The notes: generated by a model not told the origin, from the letters alone. DNA of 64,000 nucleotides from an uncultured Spirochaetales bacterium (GCA_944392695.1 CALXXN010000006.1:39936-103935), one strand, 5' to 3'; shown: positions 1-8,855, counted from the stretch's first letter. Numbers and translations: made by a program.

Positions 1-661
1 CCGCCTTGTAGCCAAGTCCGTGCACAGTCTGGATCTCAACGGAGCCTGATGCGGCGATCTTGTCCCTGAGCCTCGTGACAAGGACGTCGACCGACCTGGG
101 GGAGGCCTCGCTGCCTCCATCCCAGAGCCCTTCCATCAGCTGGGCACGGGTGAAGACCTTCCTGGGGTAGGAGAGGAGCTTGTAGAGGAGTTCGAACTCA
201 CGCTTGGTCAGGTGGACCTCCTCTCCTGAGACAGCTGCGCTGTACTCATCGAGGTCTAGGACCAGGTCGCCTGCCTCAAGGTGGCGTGACTTCTCGATCT
301 TGTAGCGCCTGAGCAGGCTTCCTATCCTGAGTTCAAGCTCCTCGAGCTCTATAGGTTTGACCATGTAGTCGTCTATGCCGAGGGAGAAACCACGCGCCTT
401 GGCGTTCATGTCGCCCCTGGCGCTGATGAACATCACGGGGATGTCAGGGTCGTCCTGGCGCAGGGCCTCGGCGAATTCGAATCCATCGACAGGGCTCATC
501 ATGATGTCCGTGATGACGATATCCGCCTTCTTCTCGTAAAGCTCGTCCCAGGCTTCGTTAGGTCCCTCGACGCCAACAGCATCGAAGCCCCTGCGCACCA
601 GGTATGATACTACGGCCTTCCTCTGGAGCTCATCATCTTCGACGACAAGTACACGGACCAT
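1..661 (-). CDS. Response regulator, OmpR/PhoB family (3' end outside window)
   Basis: Two-component response regulator that would bind DNA when phosphorylated. Reading down from the ATG at 661 gives a receiver domain (start MVRVLVVEDD, acidic pair D9/D10, phospho-acceptor D52 in ITDIMM, conserved Lys in YMVKPIE) followed by an OmpR-type winged helix (HLTKREFELL, then RSVDVLVTRLRDKI and HGLGYK). About 220 codons are present and only a few C-terminal residues should be missing. A clear GGAGGAG Shine-Dalgarno precedes the ATG. It begins 19 bases after the stop of the small outer-membrane protein gene on the same strand, so the two are probably co-transcribed. A partner kinase gene may lie to the left. 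The signal sensed is unknown. Confidence 0.9.
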   Translation of the reverse strand, partial: MVRVLVVEDDELQRKAVVSYLVRRGFDAVGVEGPNEAWDELYEKKADIVITDIMMSPVDGFEFAEALRQDDPDIPVMFISARGDMNAKARGFSLGIDDYMVKPIELEELELRIGSLLRRYKIEKSRHLEAGDLVLDLDEYSAAVSGEEVHLTKREFELLYKLLSYPRKVFTRAQLMEGLWDGGSEASPRSVDVLVTRLRDKIAASGSVEIQTVHGLGYKA

Positions 662-680
662 GGCTCAGCTCCTCCGGATC

Positions 681-1202
681 TTAATAAGTGAAGCCGACAG
701 CGAGGGATGGTGCGACATGGAAGACACCGTTGAAACCAACATCCCCGTTCGAAAGGCCGACCCCCAGGATATCGTAGCCCAAAGTCGCGCCGAGGAGAAG
801 GGCGGTGTGGCTTGTCATGTGCCAGGTGGCGCCAAGGTAGCCTCCTATGCCAAGGCCGAAGTAGTCACCATCATCCATCCACTGTCCAGAGAGGGATGCT
901 CCCAGTGCGACGTCGATGGACAGGTTTGCTTCTGGGAAGAAGTAGCTGTAGGCAGGTCCGACAAGCATGTTGACCGCCCAGTCAGGATCGGCGAGGTCTC
1001 CAAAACCTGCGTTGATGCCAACGAAGTAGCCAACAGGGGCGTCATTGATGAAGCCGAAGTTCTGGCTGCTGAGGCCGCCAAGATGGGAGCCATCCCTGTA
1101 CTGGTAGCTGCCACCGATGGAGCTGACACCCTCAACGGATGCGGATGTTGGTACGATGGCCAATGCGGCCACGATGAGGATGAGGAACATTTTCCTTTTC
1201 AT
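681..1202 (-). CDS. Small outer-membrane beta-barrel protein
   Basis: 173 residues. An N-terminal signal peptide (basic MKRK, hydrophobic stretch, AxA-like cut near residue 21) is followed by alternating aromatic/glycine-rich strands and ends in an aromatic residue (..VGFTY), as outer-membrane barrels do. I do not recognise a specific family. Gly/Tyr-rich strands resemble the small OmpA-like or OmpW-like eight-strand barrels. The start is fixed by a ribosome site that sits in the loop of a perfect 8-bp hairpin abutting the ATG (separate entry). The next gene on the strand is an OmpR-type regulator, so it may belong to an envelope-sensing unit. That role is inference. Confidence 0.75.
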   Translation of the reverse strand: MKRKMFLILIVAALAIVPTSASVEGVSSIGGSYQYRDGSHLGGLSSQNFGFINDAPVGYFVGINAGFGDLADPDWAVNMLVGPAYSYFFPEANLSIDVALGASLSGQWMDDGDYFGLGIGGYLGATWHMTSHTALLLGATLGYDILGVGLSNGDVGFNGVFHVAPSLAVGFTY

Positions 1203-1223
1203 TGCTGTTATCTCCTAACAGCA
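1200..1223 (-). promoter_or_regulatory. Ribosome-binding site held in a hairpin loop
   Basis: Upstream of the outer-membrane protein gene the minus strand reads TGCTGTTA, GGAGA, TAACAGCA, ATG. The 8-bp stem is perfect, the 5-base loop is the Shine-Dalgarno core, and the start codon follows the stem directly. The structure could present or occlude the ribosome site, or protect the mRNA 5' end. The pairing is seen; the regulatory role is inference. Confidence 0.5.
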
Positions 1224-1278
1224 GGGATCCTCACATGTCAGTGCGGCGTTTGTCTTTCACTCCTGTTTCACTATTGTT

Positions 1279-2289
1279 TCAAGGGCAGGTCAGGACCTTG
1301 ATGGCTGACCGTGGGATGAGGAAGCGGCCTTGGGTGATGTCACAGCCACTTGGAGCAGAGACCCATATGGCCTGGGAGGTCCCGTTGATGAGGACGAGGA
1401 GGCTTGTCCCACTGGGTGTCCCAATCCGCCTGAGCACCCGGCCTGGGCGGCCGCACTCATCGATGAGCACGTCGTCTGGTGCGATGGCCACGGCCAGGGC
1501 GCTATTCCTGGTGCAGGGGAGTACCATGTCCCAGCCAGGAACCTGCAGCATGCCATCTTCCACCCTTGCCGCTGTGATGTTCCTCTGTCCTGCGATCTCA
1601 GCAGCCTTGATCGACAAGGGGTCTTGGAACACATCCCTGGTGCCTCCCTCCCGGAGCACACGCCCTTGGTCGAGTATGTAGAGCCTGTCAGAGAGGGCAC
1701 AGGCCTCGTCCATGCTGTGTGTGACGATGACATGGTCCTTGTCAAGGCGTTCCATCAACTGGATGAACTGGGCCTGGAGGGTGCTGCGCAGGTATACATC
1801 AAGGGCGCTGAATGGTTCGTCGAAGAGCATCAGCGAAGGCTGGTTGACTATCATGCGGGCAAGTGCGGCACGCTGTGCCTCCCCGCCGGAGAGCCGTCCT
1901 GGCTTCGAGTCGAGCACATGTCCTATCTGGACCATGTCGACCACCTCATTGAAGATCCGGCCCCTATCTGCCTTGTCCTTCTGCCAATGCAGCGCGCTCA
2001 TGATGTTCTCCCTGACGCTCATGTCCGGGAAGAGGGCGTAGTTCTGGAAGAGGTAACCGATCTTCCGCTTCCGTGGCGGCAGATCTATGTGTGAGGCACT
2101 ATCGTAGAGGACCTGGCCATTGTATTCGATGTGGCCTTCATCGGGCCTCATGATGCCTGCTATGCACTTCAGTGTCACCGACTTGCCGCAGCCCGAGGGT
2201 CCAATCAAGGCTGTCCTGCCGCTGCAAGAGAGGTCCACGGAGAGTGTGTAGGATGAGAACTTCTTCTTGAAGATGGCTTTCAGCATCAA
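1279..2289 (-). CDS. modC: Molybdate ABC transporter, ATP-binding protein
   Basis: ATPase of the ModABC molybdate/tungstate importer. 336 residues. Walker A is GPSGCGKS (near residue 32), signature LSGGEAQRAALAR, Walker B LMLFDEPFSALD, switch His in VIVTHSMDE. The last ~110 residues match the extra C-terminal (TOBE/MOP-type) regulatory region expected in ModC. It overlaps the stop of modB by 4 bases (ATGA), showing translational coupling. It is the last gene of the minus-strand order molybdopterin-binding protein, mogA-like, modA, modB, modC. The assignment to molybdate rather than sulfate rests mainly on the neighbouring cofactor genes. Confidence 0.9.
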   Translation of the reverse strand: MMLKAIFKKKFSSYTLSVDLSCSGRTALIGPSGCGKSVTLKCIAGIMRPDEGHIEYNGQVLYDSASHIDLPPRKRKIGYLFQNYALFPDMSVRENIMSALHWQKDKADRGRIFNEVVDMVQIGHVLDSKPGRLSGGEAQRAALARMIVNQPSLMLFDEPFSALDVYLRSTLQAQFIQLMERLDKDHVIVTHSMDEACALSDRLYILDQGRVLREGGTRDVFQDPLSIKAAEIAGQRNITAARVEDGMLQVPGWDMVLPCTRNSALAVAIAPDDVLIDECGRPGRVLRRIGTPSGTSLLVLINGTSQAIWVSAPSGCDITQGRFLIPRSAIKVLTCP

Positions 2290-2945
2290 CGTCCTCCCTG
2301 CTTGCGCTCGAGCATGTTGACCGCCAACAGGACGGCGGCTGAGATGGCGAGGTTTATCATCACCCAGATGAAGGCACCCATGTCATCCCCTGTCCTCCAG
2401 AGCTGGTAGACTGTTGTCGAGATTGTCGCCGTACGTCCTGGTGTGTAGCCGATCAGCATGCTTGTCGCCCCGTATTCCCCCAGCGCCCTGGCGAAGGCGA
2501 GCACCGCGCCTGCGATGATGCCGCTGCGGCATCCAGGGATCGTGATCCTCCAGAAGATCCAGCTGTTCCTGCGCCCCAGCGTCCGGGCCGCATCGGCTAT
2601 GTCCCAGTTGAAGGCTTCGAAGGCACCACGCGCGGTGCGGTACATGAGAGGGAAGGCGACAGCCGAGGCGGCGATGACACCTCCCTGCCAGGTCATGACG
2701 AAACGGATCCCATGTTCAGCCAGGAAGGCTCCCAGCGGACGTTTGAGTCCGAGGAACATCAAGAGGAAGTACCCTGTCACTGTTGGTGGAAGCACGAGTG
2801 GCAGGGTGAGTATGACATCGAGTACGCCTTTGACAGTCCTCGGCAATCTCCGGGCCAGATAGGCGGCACCTATGCCGAGGAAGAAGACTATTATGGAGCT
2901 GAGGACGGCTATTCTCAGCGAGTTCCACAAGGGGAAGAGGTCCAT
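2286..2945 (-). CDS. modB: Molybdate ABC transporter, permease
   Basis: Inner-membrane channel subunit of ModABC. 219 residues with about five hydrophobic segments and the EAA-type loop ARALGEYGATSMLIG that docks on ModC. The length is normal for ModB. The start codon shares its last base region with the modA stop (both at 2945), and the stop overlaps modC, so the three genes form one tight transcription unit. The intactness of modB and modC contrasts with the interrupted modA just upstream. Confidence 0.9.
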   Translation of the reverse strand: MDLFPLWNSLRIAVLSSIIVFFLGIGAAYLARRLPRTVKGVLDVILTLPLVLPPTVTGYFLLMFLGLKRPLGAFLAEHGIRFVMTWQGGVIAASAVAFPLMYRTARGAFEAFNWDIADAARTLGRRNSWIFWRITIPGCRSGIIAGAVLAFARALGEYGATSMLIGYTPGRTATISTTVYQLWRTGDDMGAFIWVMINLAISAAVLLAVNMLERKQGGR

Positions 2946-3738
2946 CAGAAGGCCTTTGAGAAGCCCACGCTGGCGAAGACCTCCATGGCCTCATCGGTCT
3001 TGATGTATTCGAAGAAGCCTTCTGCGGCGTCGCGGTTTGGAGATCCAAGCAGGATGGCCGCAGGGTAGATGACCTGTCCGCACATCTCAGGCGTGGCCTC
3101 ATCTATGACTTCGAGTCCTGCGCTGAAGGCGTCAGTCGCGTAGATGATGCCACAATCCACGGACTCCTCAGCCACCTGGGTCGTGACCTCCTTGACGTTG
3201 GAACCGTAGGTCAGGCATGAGGCGATGGCGGTTTCATCGATGCCATAGTAGTCGAAGATCTTCTGTGTGTACTGTCCTACAGGCACATCGCTGTTGCCTA
3301 TGGCGAGGAATACGGACCCTGCGTCAAGTCTCGAGACAAGGTCGTCAAAACCGCCGATGCCAGAAGGGTTGCCAGGAGCGGTCGCAAGGGTGACCTTGTT
3401 CTCGAGCAGGTCGAGGCGTGTATTTGTGTCGACAAGCCCTAGCTCCTGGAGCTGGTCCATCTGCAGGGGGGGCGGAGATGAAGATATCACAGGGGGCGCC
3501 TTCCTGGATCTGTGTCTTCAGCGTCCCTGATGAGTCGAAGTTGAAGACGACCTCAGTACCTGGGGTGGCTTCTTCATAGCGCTGGCCAAGCTCTGTCATG
3601 GTCTCTGTGAGGCTGGCAGCCGCGAAGACGATGATTTCCTGTGTGAGTGTGCTGCTGGCTGTGGCTTCTGCCGCGCCACTTGCGAAGAGGCTGGTGGCCA
3701 GGAGGGACAGCATGATGATGGCAATGGGTTTTCCTCAT
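2945..3738 (-). pseudogene. modA: Molybdate-binding protein modA, interrupted by two +1 frameshifts
   Basis: Periplasmic molybdate-binding protein. The full gene would start at the ATG at 3738, which has a good AAGGAG site, and encode about 263 residues, but two single extra bases break it. (1) Just after the start, removing one A of an A4 run joins MRKP to IAIIMLSLLATSLFASG, restoring a signal peptide. (2) At a C7 run (plus-strand G7 at 3466-3472), removing one C joins DIFISAP to LQMDQLQELGLV, restoring the usual ModA sequence. With both fixed, 792 bases give one open frame. Recognisable parts: VFAAASLTE, the substrate-loop region NFDSSGTL, and C-terminal GIIYATDA. The cause may be assembly error, phase variation at the C7 run, or decay. 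Confidence 0.85.
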
Positions 3739-3759
3739 ATGATTAAAACTCCTTTTTCC

Positions 3760-4233
3760 TTATTTGTCTGGTTTGAGTCCCTTGAGCAGGGCGCTTGCAT
3801 GGTCCAGCGCCCCCTTTACCACCTCGAAGCCTTCAAGCGCCCCCTTGGGGCTGCCTGGCAGGTTGATGATCAGGCATCGTCCACGGATTCCCGAAACCGC
3901 ACGTGAGAGCATGGCATGAGGTGTCCTTGTCATTCCATCAGCCCTGATGGCCTCACTGATTCCCGGTGTCTGACGTTCTATGACATCAAGTGTCGCTTCT
4001 GGTGTGACATCACGCTCAGCGAAACCTGTGCCGCCTGATGTGAGTACCACATCCGCACAGGTGCAAAGCTCCTCAAGGCGTCTTGCGATCACGGCCCTGT
4101 CATCTGGCAGGATGTCCACGCCAAGACAGGTCCAGCCTCCTGCTTCGACCGCGCTCCTCAGGCGTGGCCCTGTCAGGTCCTCCCTGAGGCCCTGGGCTGA
4201 ACGGTCTGATGTGATCACTATGGCTATGTCCAT
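3760..4233 (-). CDS. MogA/MoaB-like molybdopterin adenylyltransferase
   Basis: Activates molybdopterin by adenylation before metal insertion. 157 residues from the ATG at 4233, chosen because an AAAGGAGG site lies just upstream; a longer reading from 4293 lacks family similarity at its N-terminus. The MoCF fold is visible: ITSDRSAQG near the start, the MPT-binding loop LTSGGTGFAERDVTPEA, and INLPGSPKGA near the end. Start and the previous stop overlap as TGATG. It lies between the larger molybdopterin-binding protein and modA, consistent with a combined molybdate-uptake and cofactor operon. I cannot separate MogA from MoaB by eye. Confidence 0.85.
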   Translation of the reverse strand: MDIAIVITSDRSAQGLREDLTGPRLRSAVEAGGWTCLGVDILPDDRAVIARRLEELCTCADVVLTSGGTGFAERDVTPEATLDVIERQTPGISEAIRADGMTRTPHAMLSRAVSGIRGRCLIINLPGSPKGALEGFEVVKGALDHASALLKGLKPDK

Positions 4234-5258
4234 CAATGACCTCCTTTGCCAAAACCGCAAGCAGGGAAGGTGCAGGTGGGGCAGTCCAGGCAAAGGCCGC
4301 CATCTCCAAGCGAGTCAATCCACTCCTTCGTGACAGGTACGCCACAGACGATCCAGGGCATGACGAGGTCGAAAACCGTCCGTTTCGAATACATCACGCA
4401 ACCTGGCAGGCCAAGTACAGGAGTGCCGTCATCGAAATAGGCGACGAGGAACATCGAACCTGGCAGTACCGGTGATCCATAGGAGACCACCCTGGCTCCA
4501 GAGTCCCTGATTGCTGATGGGGTCCTGTCATCAGGGTCGACACTCATGCCCCCTGTGCAGAGGATCAGCTTGGAACCATCCGCATGCGCCTTCCTTATGG
4601 CGGAGGCTGTCATGTCAGCATCGTCATCTGTCGTCATATGGCTTGCCATCTGGCAACCGAAGAAGGCCATCTTCTCCTCTATCACTGGAGTGAACGCATC
4701 CTTGATCCGCCCACTATAGACCTCGCTTCCTGTGGTGATCACCGTATAGGGAAGCCTGCGGAATGGCAGTACGGAGAAGACAGGCTTTCCGACTCCTTCC
4801 TCGAGGGCTTCCAACAGCCCGGGGTCGACCATCAGTGGGATCACCCGCATACCAGCGCATTTGTCACCAGCGCGTACGGTGAATCCTGATGTCCGGCTTG
4901 CTATTGCGACCTCCGATACGCTGTTCAAGCCCTGCAGGGCCGCCCTGTCGGCCACGAAGAGCCCATCGATCGTGGCCTTGAGTTCGATCTTGCCCTCCTT
5001 GGGGCTTCCTGCTTCGAGTCCACTGCCCATGCAGATCCTGCACAGCCTGGAGGCCGCCTCATCCTCATGAATCATGGTCTCGTGACCTTCGATGACATAG
5101 AGGTTCTTCTTGCCTATGTCCAGGAGCCTGCTGATATCCTCTTCCTGGATGACATGACCTTTCCTGAAGGCGGGTCCCTTCCTCACACCTGGTATGATTT
5201 CTGTCACATCGTGGGCGAGCACACAGCCCACCGCATCCTCAGTCCTGACTAGTCTCAT
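4233..5258 (-). CDS. Molybdopterin-binding protein (MoeA-related) with Cys-rich tail
   Basis: 341 residues. The N-terminal half resembles the MoeA-like beta domain (start MRLVRTEDAVGCVLAHDVTEI). The C-terminal half has the MoCF-type nucleotide/MPT loop TTGSEVYSGRI and LCTGGMSVDPDDRTP, then GLPGCVMY. The protein is shorter than MoeA (about 400) and ends in CLDCPTCTFPACGFGKGG, a cysteine-rich tail that could bind metal. This matches the MoeA-like molybdopterin-binding proteins of anaerobes rather than classical MoeA. It is the first gene of the minus-strand molybdenum operon. The exact reaction is not known to me. Confidence 0.8.
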   Translation of the reverse strand: MRLVRTEDAVGCVLAHDVTEIIPGVRKGPAFRKGHVIQEEDISRLLDIGKKNLYVIEGHETMIHEDEAASRLCRICMGSGLEAGSPKEGKIELKATIDGLFVADRAALQGLNSVSEVAIASRTSGFTVRAGDKCAGMRVIPLMVDPGLLEALEEGVGKPVFSVLPFRRLPYTVITTGSEVYSGRIKDAFTPVIEEKMAFFGCQMASHMTTDDDADMTASAIRKAHADGSKLILCTGGMSVDPDDRTPSAIRDSGARVVSYGSPVLPGSMFLVAYFDDGTPVLGLPGCVMYSKRTVFDLVMPWIVCGVPVTKEWIDSLGDGGLCLDCPTCTFPACGFGKGGH

Positions 5259-5283
5259 GGTTGCAGGATAAGCAGGGAAAGAC

Positions 5284-5307
5284 CATTATGCAACAAGAAA
5301 CATAATG
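5284..5307. promoter_or_regulatory. Inverted repeat upstream of the molybdenum operon
   Basis: CATTATG, ten bases, CATAATG: a perfect 7-bp inverted repeat 26 bases before the operon's first start codon at 5258. The spacing resembles sites for dimeric regulators such as ModE, but the arms do not match the ModE consensus closely. An operator role is inference. Confidence 0.35.
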
Positions 5308-5365
5308 AAAACTGGTCAAGGAACACAGCTGGTCCTCCTTCTTGCCTCGTGCTTCGGTTTCATTC

Positions 5366-5378
5366 CGTAAAAATTACG
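5366..5378. promoter_or_regulatory. Short palindrome upstream of the LacI-type gene
   Basis: CGTAA AAA TTACG forms a 13-base palindrome about 73 bases before the LacI-family start at 5451, in the divergent region shared with the molybdenum operon. It could be an autoregulatory operator. Only one copy was seen. Confidence 0.25.
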
Positions 5379-5450
5379 TAGAAAGTACACTTCCTGACTG
5401 ATTGATGGGACTCTAGACTGACAGCATCAAAGTAGAGGAGGTGTGCCCAC

Positions 5451-6536
5451 ATGGCCAGGAGCGGTGCAAGTCTCAAAAGCATAGCGCAGAAGGCAGGTGT
5501 GTCAACGACGACAGTCCATAGGGCCCTTACAGGCAAGAAGGACTGCAGCCAGGCCATGCGGGAGCGGATCTTGCAGATCGCCCAGGAAGAGGGTTACGAA
5601 GTCAACTACAGGGCGGCTGCGTTGAACATGAGGGTACGCCGCATTGCTTACATCGCAGGTTGGAAGGACAAGGATTCCCGTTTCTTCGTGGACAAGATCA
5701 TTTCGGGAAGCCTCTCCTATGAAGAGGAGATGGACTATCTTCCATTGACTTATGAACACATCCTGTGCTCCTCGCTTGATGACCTCACAGGCGCGCTCAA
5801 GGAAATCGCCACAGGGCATATGAAAGCCGATGCCTTGGTCGGTCATCTGATCTCGATTCCTGACAAGGCCCTTTCCTATCTAGGAGAGATACTTGAAGCG
5901 GACAAGATCCCCGTGCTGTTGATGGAAAGCGCTCCGACAGGGCAGGGCTCCGCCCCTGTCGTCGGTGTCGACAATGCTGTCGCAGGACACCTGGCAGGCG
6001 AGATCATCGCACGTATGACCTTTGCATCAGGCAGGGTCTTGATACTTAGCCAACGCATGAACAGCCCTGATGTCAACGCCGCTGATGCCGCAGCAGAGCT
6101 CAGGCTGCGGCGTCCTGACCTGGAAGTCGAGGAAGTGCCACTGCCTCTTCTCAATGAGGACAATTCCTCGGTCGTCAGGAAGCTGATCGACTCAAGACCT
6201 GTCGCCCTTTACACGACCTGCGCCCGCCATACGATGCGTGCCATAGAGGCCATGGGCAGGGTGAAGAAGGTATCCACCTTTGTCGGCAGCGAGCTTTTCG
6301 ATGAGAGCGTGAAGGCCCTTGGTTCCGGCCTCATCGACGCATTGATCGACAAGCGTCCTGATGAGATGGGGCGTCAGGCCATGTCGCTCATGGCGGAACA
6401 CCTGGTGCGGGGTGTCCCTCTGGACGGGGACCGTCTTGTACAGCCTGTCCTCGTACTCCGCTCGAATGCGGCTGCCAGGGCCAGGGAAGCAGGAGTCAGC
6501 CTCTCCAAAGAGACGTTGAGGCTCCTGGCCCGCTGA
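5451..6536 (+). CDS. LacI-family transcriptional regulator
   Basis: 361 residues. The N-terminal LacI helix-turn-helix is clear at residues ~7-30 (SLKSIAQKAGVSTTTVHRAL). A periplasmic-binding-protein-like ligand domain follows (VVGVDNAVAGHLAGEI, VLILSQRM, FVGSELFDESVKAL). An AGAGGAGG site precedes the ATG. It is followed 34 bases later by a GPH sugar symporter, so it very likely controls that gene in response to a sugar or sugar acid. The ligand cannot be named from sequence. Confidence 0.9.
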   Translation: MARSGASLKSIAQKAGVSTTTVHRALTGKKDCSQAMRERILQIAQEEGYEVNYRAAALNMRVRRIAYIAGWKDKDSRFFVDKIISGSLSYEEEMDYLPLTYEHILCSSLDDLTGALKEIATGHMKADALVGHLISIPDKALSYLGEILEADKIPVLLMESAPTGQGSAPVVGVDNAVAGHLAGEIIARMTFASGRVLILSQRMNSPDVNAADAAAELRLRRPDLEVEEVPLPLLNEDNSSVVRKLIDSRPVALYTTCARHTMRAIEAMGRVKKVSTFVGSELFDESVKALGSGLIDALIDKRPDEMGRQAMSLMAEHLVRGVPLDGDRLVQPVLVLRSNAAARAREAGVSLSKETLRLLAR

Positions 6537-6570
6537 TCTTGATTCCAAAAACACACACTAAGGAGTGAAT

Positions 6571-8019
6571 ATGGAGAAAACAGGAAAGCTGGATGCTGGC
6601 TATGTTGATTACATCAAGTCGGCACCAAAGTTCGGACTGAAGGACAAGATAGGCTACCTTTGTGGTGACTGGGGCTTCAACAGCCTCCAGGTCATCATCA
6701 ATGCCTACTTCATGCTCTTCTGCGTCAATGTGATGGGGCTTGATGCTGTGCACTTCGCAGCCATCATCTTCATCTGCAAGGCCCTCGATGCTTTGAATGA
6801 CACCTTCATTGGACGTGCGGTCGATACCAGGGTCCCTGGCAAGGGCGGGAAGATGCGGCCATGGATCAAGTGGTTCGCAGTCCCTTATGCTGTGATGACT
6901 GTCATCATGTTCATCAACCTTGAGGCCGCGCCTTATGCTGTGAAGATCGCCTGGGTGCTGGTCGCTTATTTCATCTGGGGTATTGTCGGAACCTTCATCA
7001 ATGTTCCTTATGGTGCGATGAGCAACATCATCACGACCAACCAGGTCGAACGTACGGAGTTGTCAAACTTCCGCTCGATTGGAAGCCTGCTGGGCAATGT
7101 CGGAACGACGACACTTGTCCCGCTTTTCCTCTTTGATGCGAACAACGACCCGATCGCCAGCCGCTTCATCATACTGTCTGTCGGACTTGGCATCTTCTGC
7201 CTCGTCTGCCTCTGGGTGACGCACCACTTCGTCCACGAACGTGTCCTTGTCACAGACAACACTTCCTCTGGACCAAAGAAGGTCAATTACCTGCAGGTCG
7301 TGAAGACCTTCGCGAAGAACCGCGTCATGATCGCTGTCGTCTTGTCCTACATCATCTACAAGCTCTTCAACCAGACGCTCTCACAGTTGAACCAGTACGT
7401 CTTCATGACCTACTTCCAGGACACGACACTGCTTTCGTTCTCATCCCTCTTCACCATCGTACCAATGGTGATTGGCATGATCGTCCTCAAGCCCATGGTC
7501 AAGCGCTTCGGCAAGAAGACGCTGTGCACCTGGCCCCAGCTGGGTTCGATGGCCTTCTACCTGGTCACCATGCTCCTGCCTGTGAATCCATTCACCTGGA
7601 TTGCCTGCCAGGTCCTCGCAGCTCTCTGCACCTCCCTCTATGGCCTCTTGCTCTGGTCCCTGATCGCAGATGCTGTCGACTACCAGGCCTGGCTGTCAGG
7701 TTCACGTAACGATGGTACTGTCTATGCCACGATCACCTTCATCGTCTTCTTCGCAGGAAGCCTGAGCACATCGATCATAGCGCTCCTCCTTGAGGCTGTC
7801 GGCTATGATGCGGCACTTGGTTCGATGAACCAGCTGGCTGGTGTTCCTGGCAGGATAAAGATGCTTGCAGGTTTCTGGCCGGCCCTTGGCAGCCTGCTCA
7901 CCTTCATCTGTTTCAAATTCATATACAATGTCTCTGATGCTGAGATGACGAAGGTCAGTGATGAACTGCGTATCCGCAGTGCCAAGGCTGAGTCTGAAGC
8001 ACTTGGGGAGGAAGGTTGA
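6571..8019 (+). CDS. GPH-family (MelB-like) sugar:cation symporter
   Basis: Inner-membrane secondary transporter of the glycoside-pentoside-hexuronide family. 482 residues and about 12 hydrophobic segments. The N-terminal region has KIGYLCGDWGFNS-type family sequence, with KALDALNDTFIGRAVDTR in the loop that holds the conserved acidic residues and a later LIADAVDYQAW segment. The ATG at 6571 has AAGGAG five bases upstream; a GTG two codons earlier is less likely. It sits between its probable LacI regulator and an overlapping MBL hydrolase. The substrate is unknown. Confidence 0.9.
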   Translation: MEKTGKLDAGYVDYIKSAPKFGLKDKIGYLCGDWGFNSLQVIINAYFMLFCVNVMGLDAVHFAAIIFICKALDALNDTFIGRAVDTRVPGKGGKMRPWIKWFAVPYAVMTVIMFINLEAAPYAVKIAWVLVAYFIWGIVGTFINVPYGAMSNIITTNQVERTELSNFRSIGSLLGNVGTTTLVPLFLFDANNDPIASRFIILSVGLGIFCLVCLWVTHHFVHERVLVTDNTSSGPKKVNYLQVVKTFAKNRVMIAVVLSYIIYKLFNQTLSQLNQYVFMTYFQDTTLLSFSSLFTIVPMVIGMIVLKPMVKRFGKKTLCTWPQLGSMAFYLVTMLLPVNPFTWIACQVLAALCTSLYGLLLWSLIADAVDYQAWLSGSRNDGTVYATITFIVFFAGSLSTSIIALLLEAVGYDAALGSMNQLAGVPGRIKMLAGFWPALGSLLTFICFKFIYNVSDAEMTKVSDELRIRSAKAESEALGEEG

Positions 8020-8843
8020 TGAGTGTGCAGGAAGCAAGGAAGATAGGACGCCGCACCTGGGTCCTCGATGAGACAGGCTTGGTCAATGCCTTCCTCGTTG
8101 AAGGTGATGCCAAGGCCGCCCTCATAGATACAGGTTGTGGTTATGGGGATATAAGGGAAGTGGTGGCCTCCATTGTCGACAAGCCCCTCGTCGTCCTGCT
8201 CACACATGGCCATCCTGACCATGTCGGTGGCATCTATCATTTCAGGGACTGCCCTGTCTACATGAACCATCTTGACAAGGAAATGGCCTTCAAGGGTTTC
8301 AAGACAGATAACGCGTTCCGACGCATGTACGTCGAGACACGTGGTCCTGTGCGCTGCCCAGGCCGTGAGGCCATGGTCCTGGCCTCGATCCCTTCCGACG
8401 ACCCTGATTGCTCGTTCGAGCCTGTTGATGTCGATGATGGCTCATTGATTGACCTTGGTGGCAGGGTGCTTGAGTGCATCCACACACCTGGCCACAGTGA
8501 TGGCAGCATCTGCTATCTCGACAGGGAGGAGCGCATGCTCTTCTCAGGTGATACGGTCAACAAAAGCATCATCCTGATGCGCCAGCCAGGCAACGACCTC
8601 GCCTTGGTGCGCCGCTATCACAAGACGCTTGAGAAGCTCTGGGCCCGTCATGAGGATTATGACAAGCTCGCAATCGGCCACGATGGTGATGTGATTGACA
8701 AGTCCATGATCCATGACTACTTGGAGATCACGACAGGCCTGTTGGATGGCAGTCTCACCGGACAGTATGAGGAAGTCGGCTTCCGCAAGGGTGATGTCGC
8801 CCGTTGTGGGGCGGCTGAGCTGTGGTACCAATGTGACGAATAA
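8019..8843 (+). CDS. MBL-fold metallo-hydrolase
   Basis: 274 residues. The metal-binding signature THGHPDHVGG and downstream GHSDGSICYL, FSGDTV and IGHDGD place it in the metallo-beta-lactamase fold (glyoxalase II/lactonase-like branch). The ATG overlaps the symporter stop as TGATG, so the two are translationally coupled. This suggests it hydrolyses something derived from the imported sugar, for example a lactone, but that is inference. A hairpin terminator follows. Confidence 0.85.
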   Translation: MSVQEARKIGRRTWVLDETGLVNAFLVEGDAKAALIDTGCGYGDIREVVASIVDKPLVVLLTHGHPDHVGGIYHFRDCPVYMNHLDKEMAFKGFKTDNAFRRMYVETRGPVRCPGREAMVLASIPSDDPDCSFEPVDVDDGSLIDLGGRVLECIHTPGHSDGSICYLDREERMLFSGDTVNKSIILMRQPGNDLALVRRYHKTLEKLWARHEDYDKLAIGHDGDVIDKSMIHDYLEITTGLLDGSLTGQYEEVGFRKGDVARCGAAELWYQCDE

Positions 8844-8855
8844 GGAATCCTTCCG

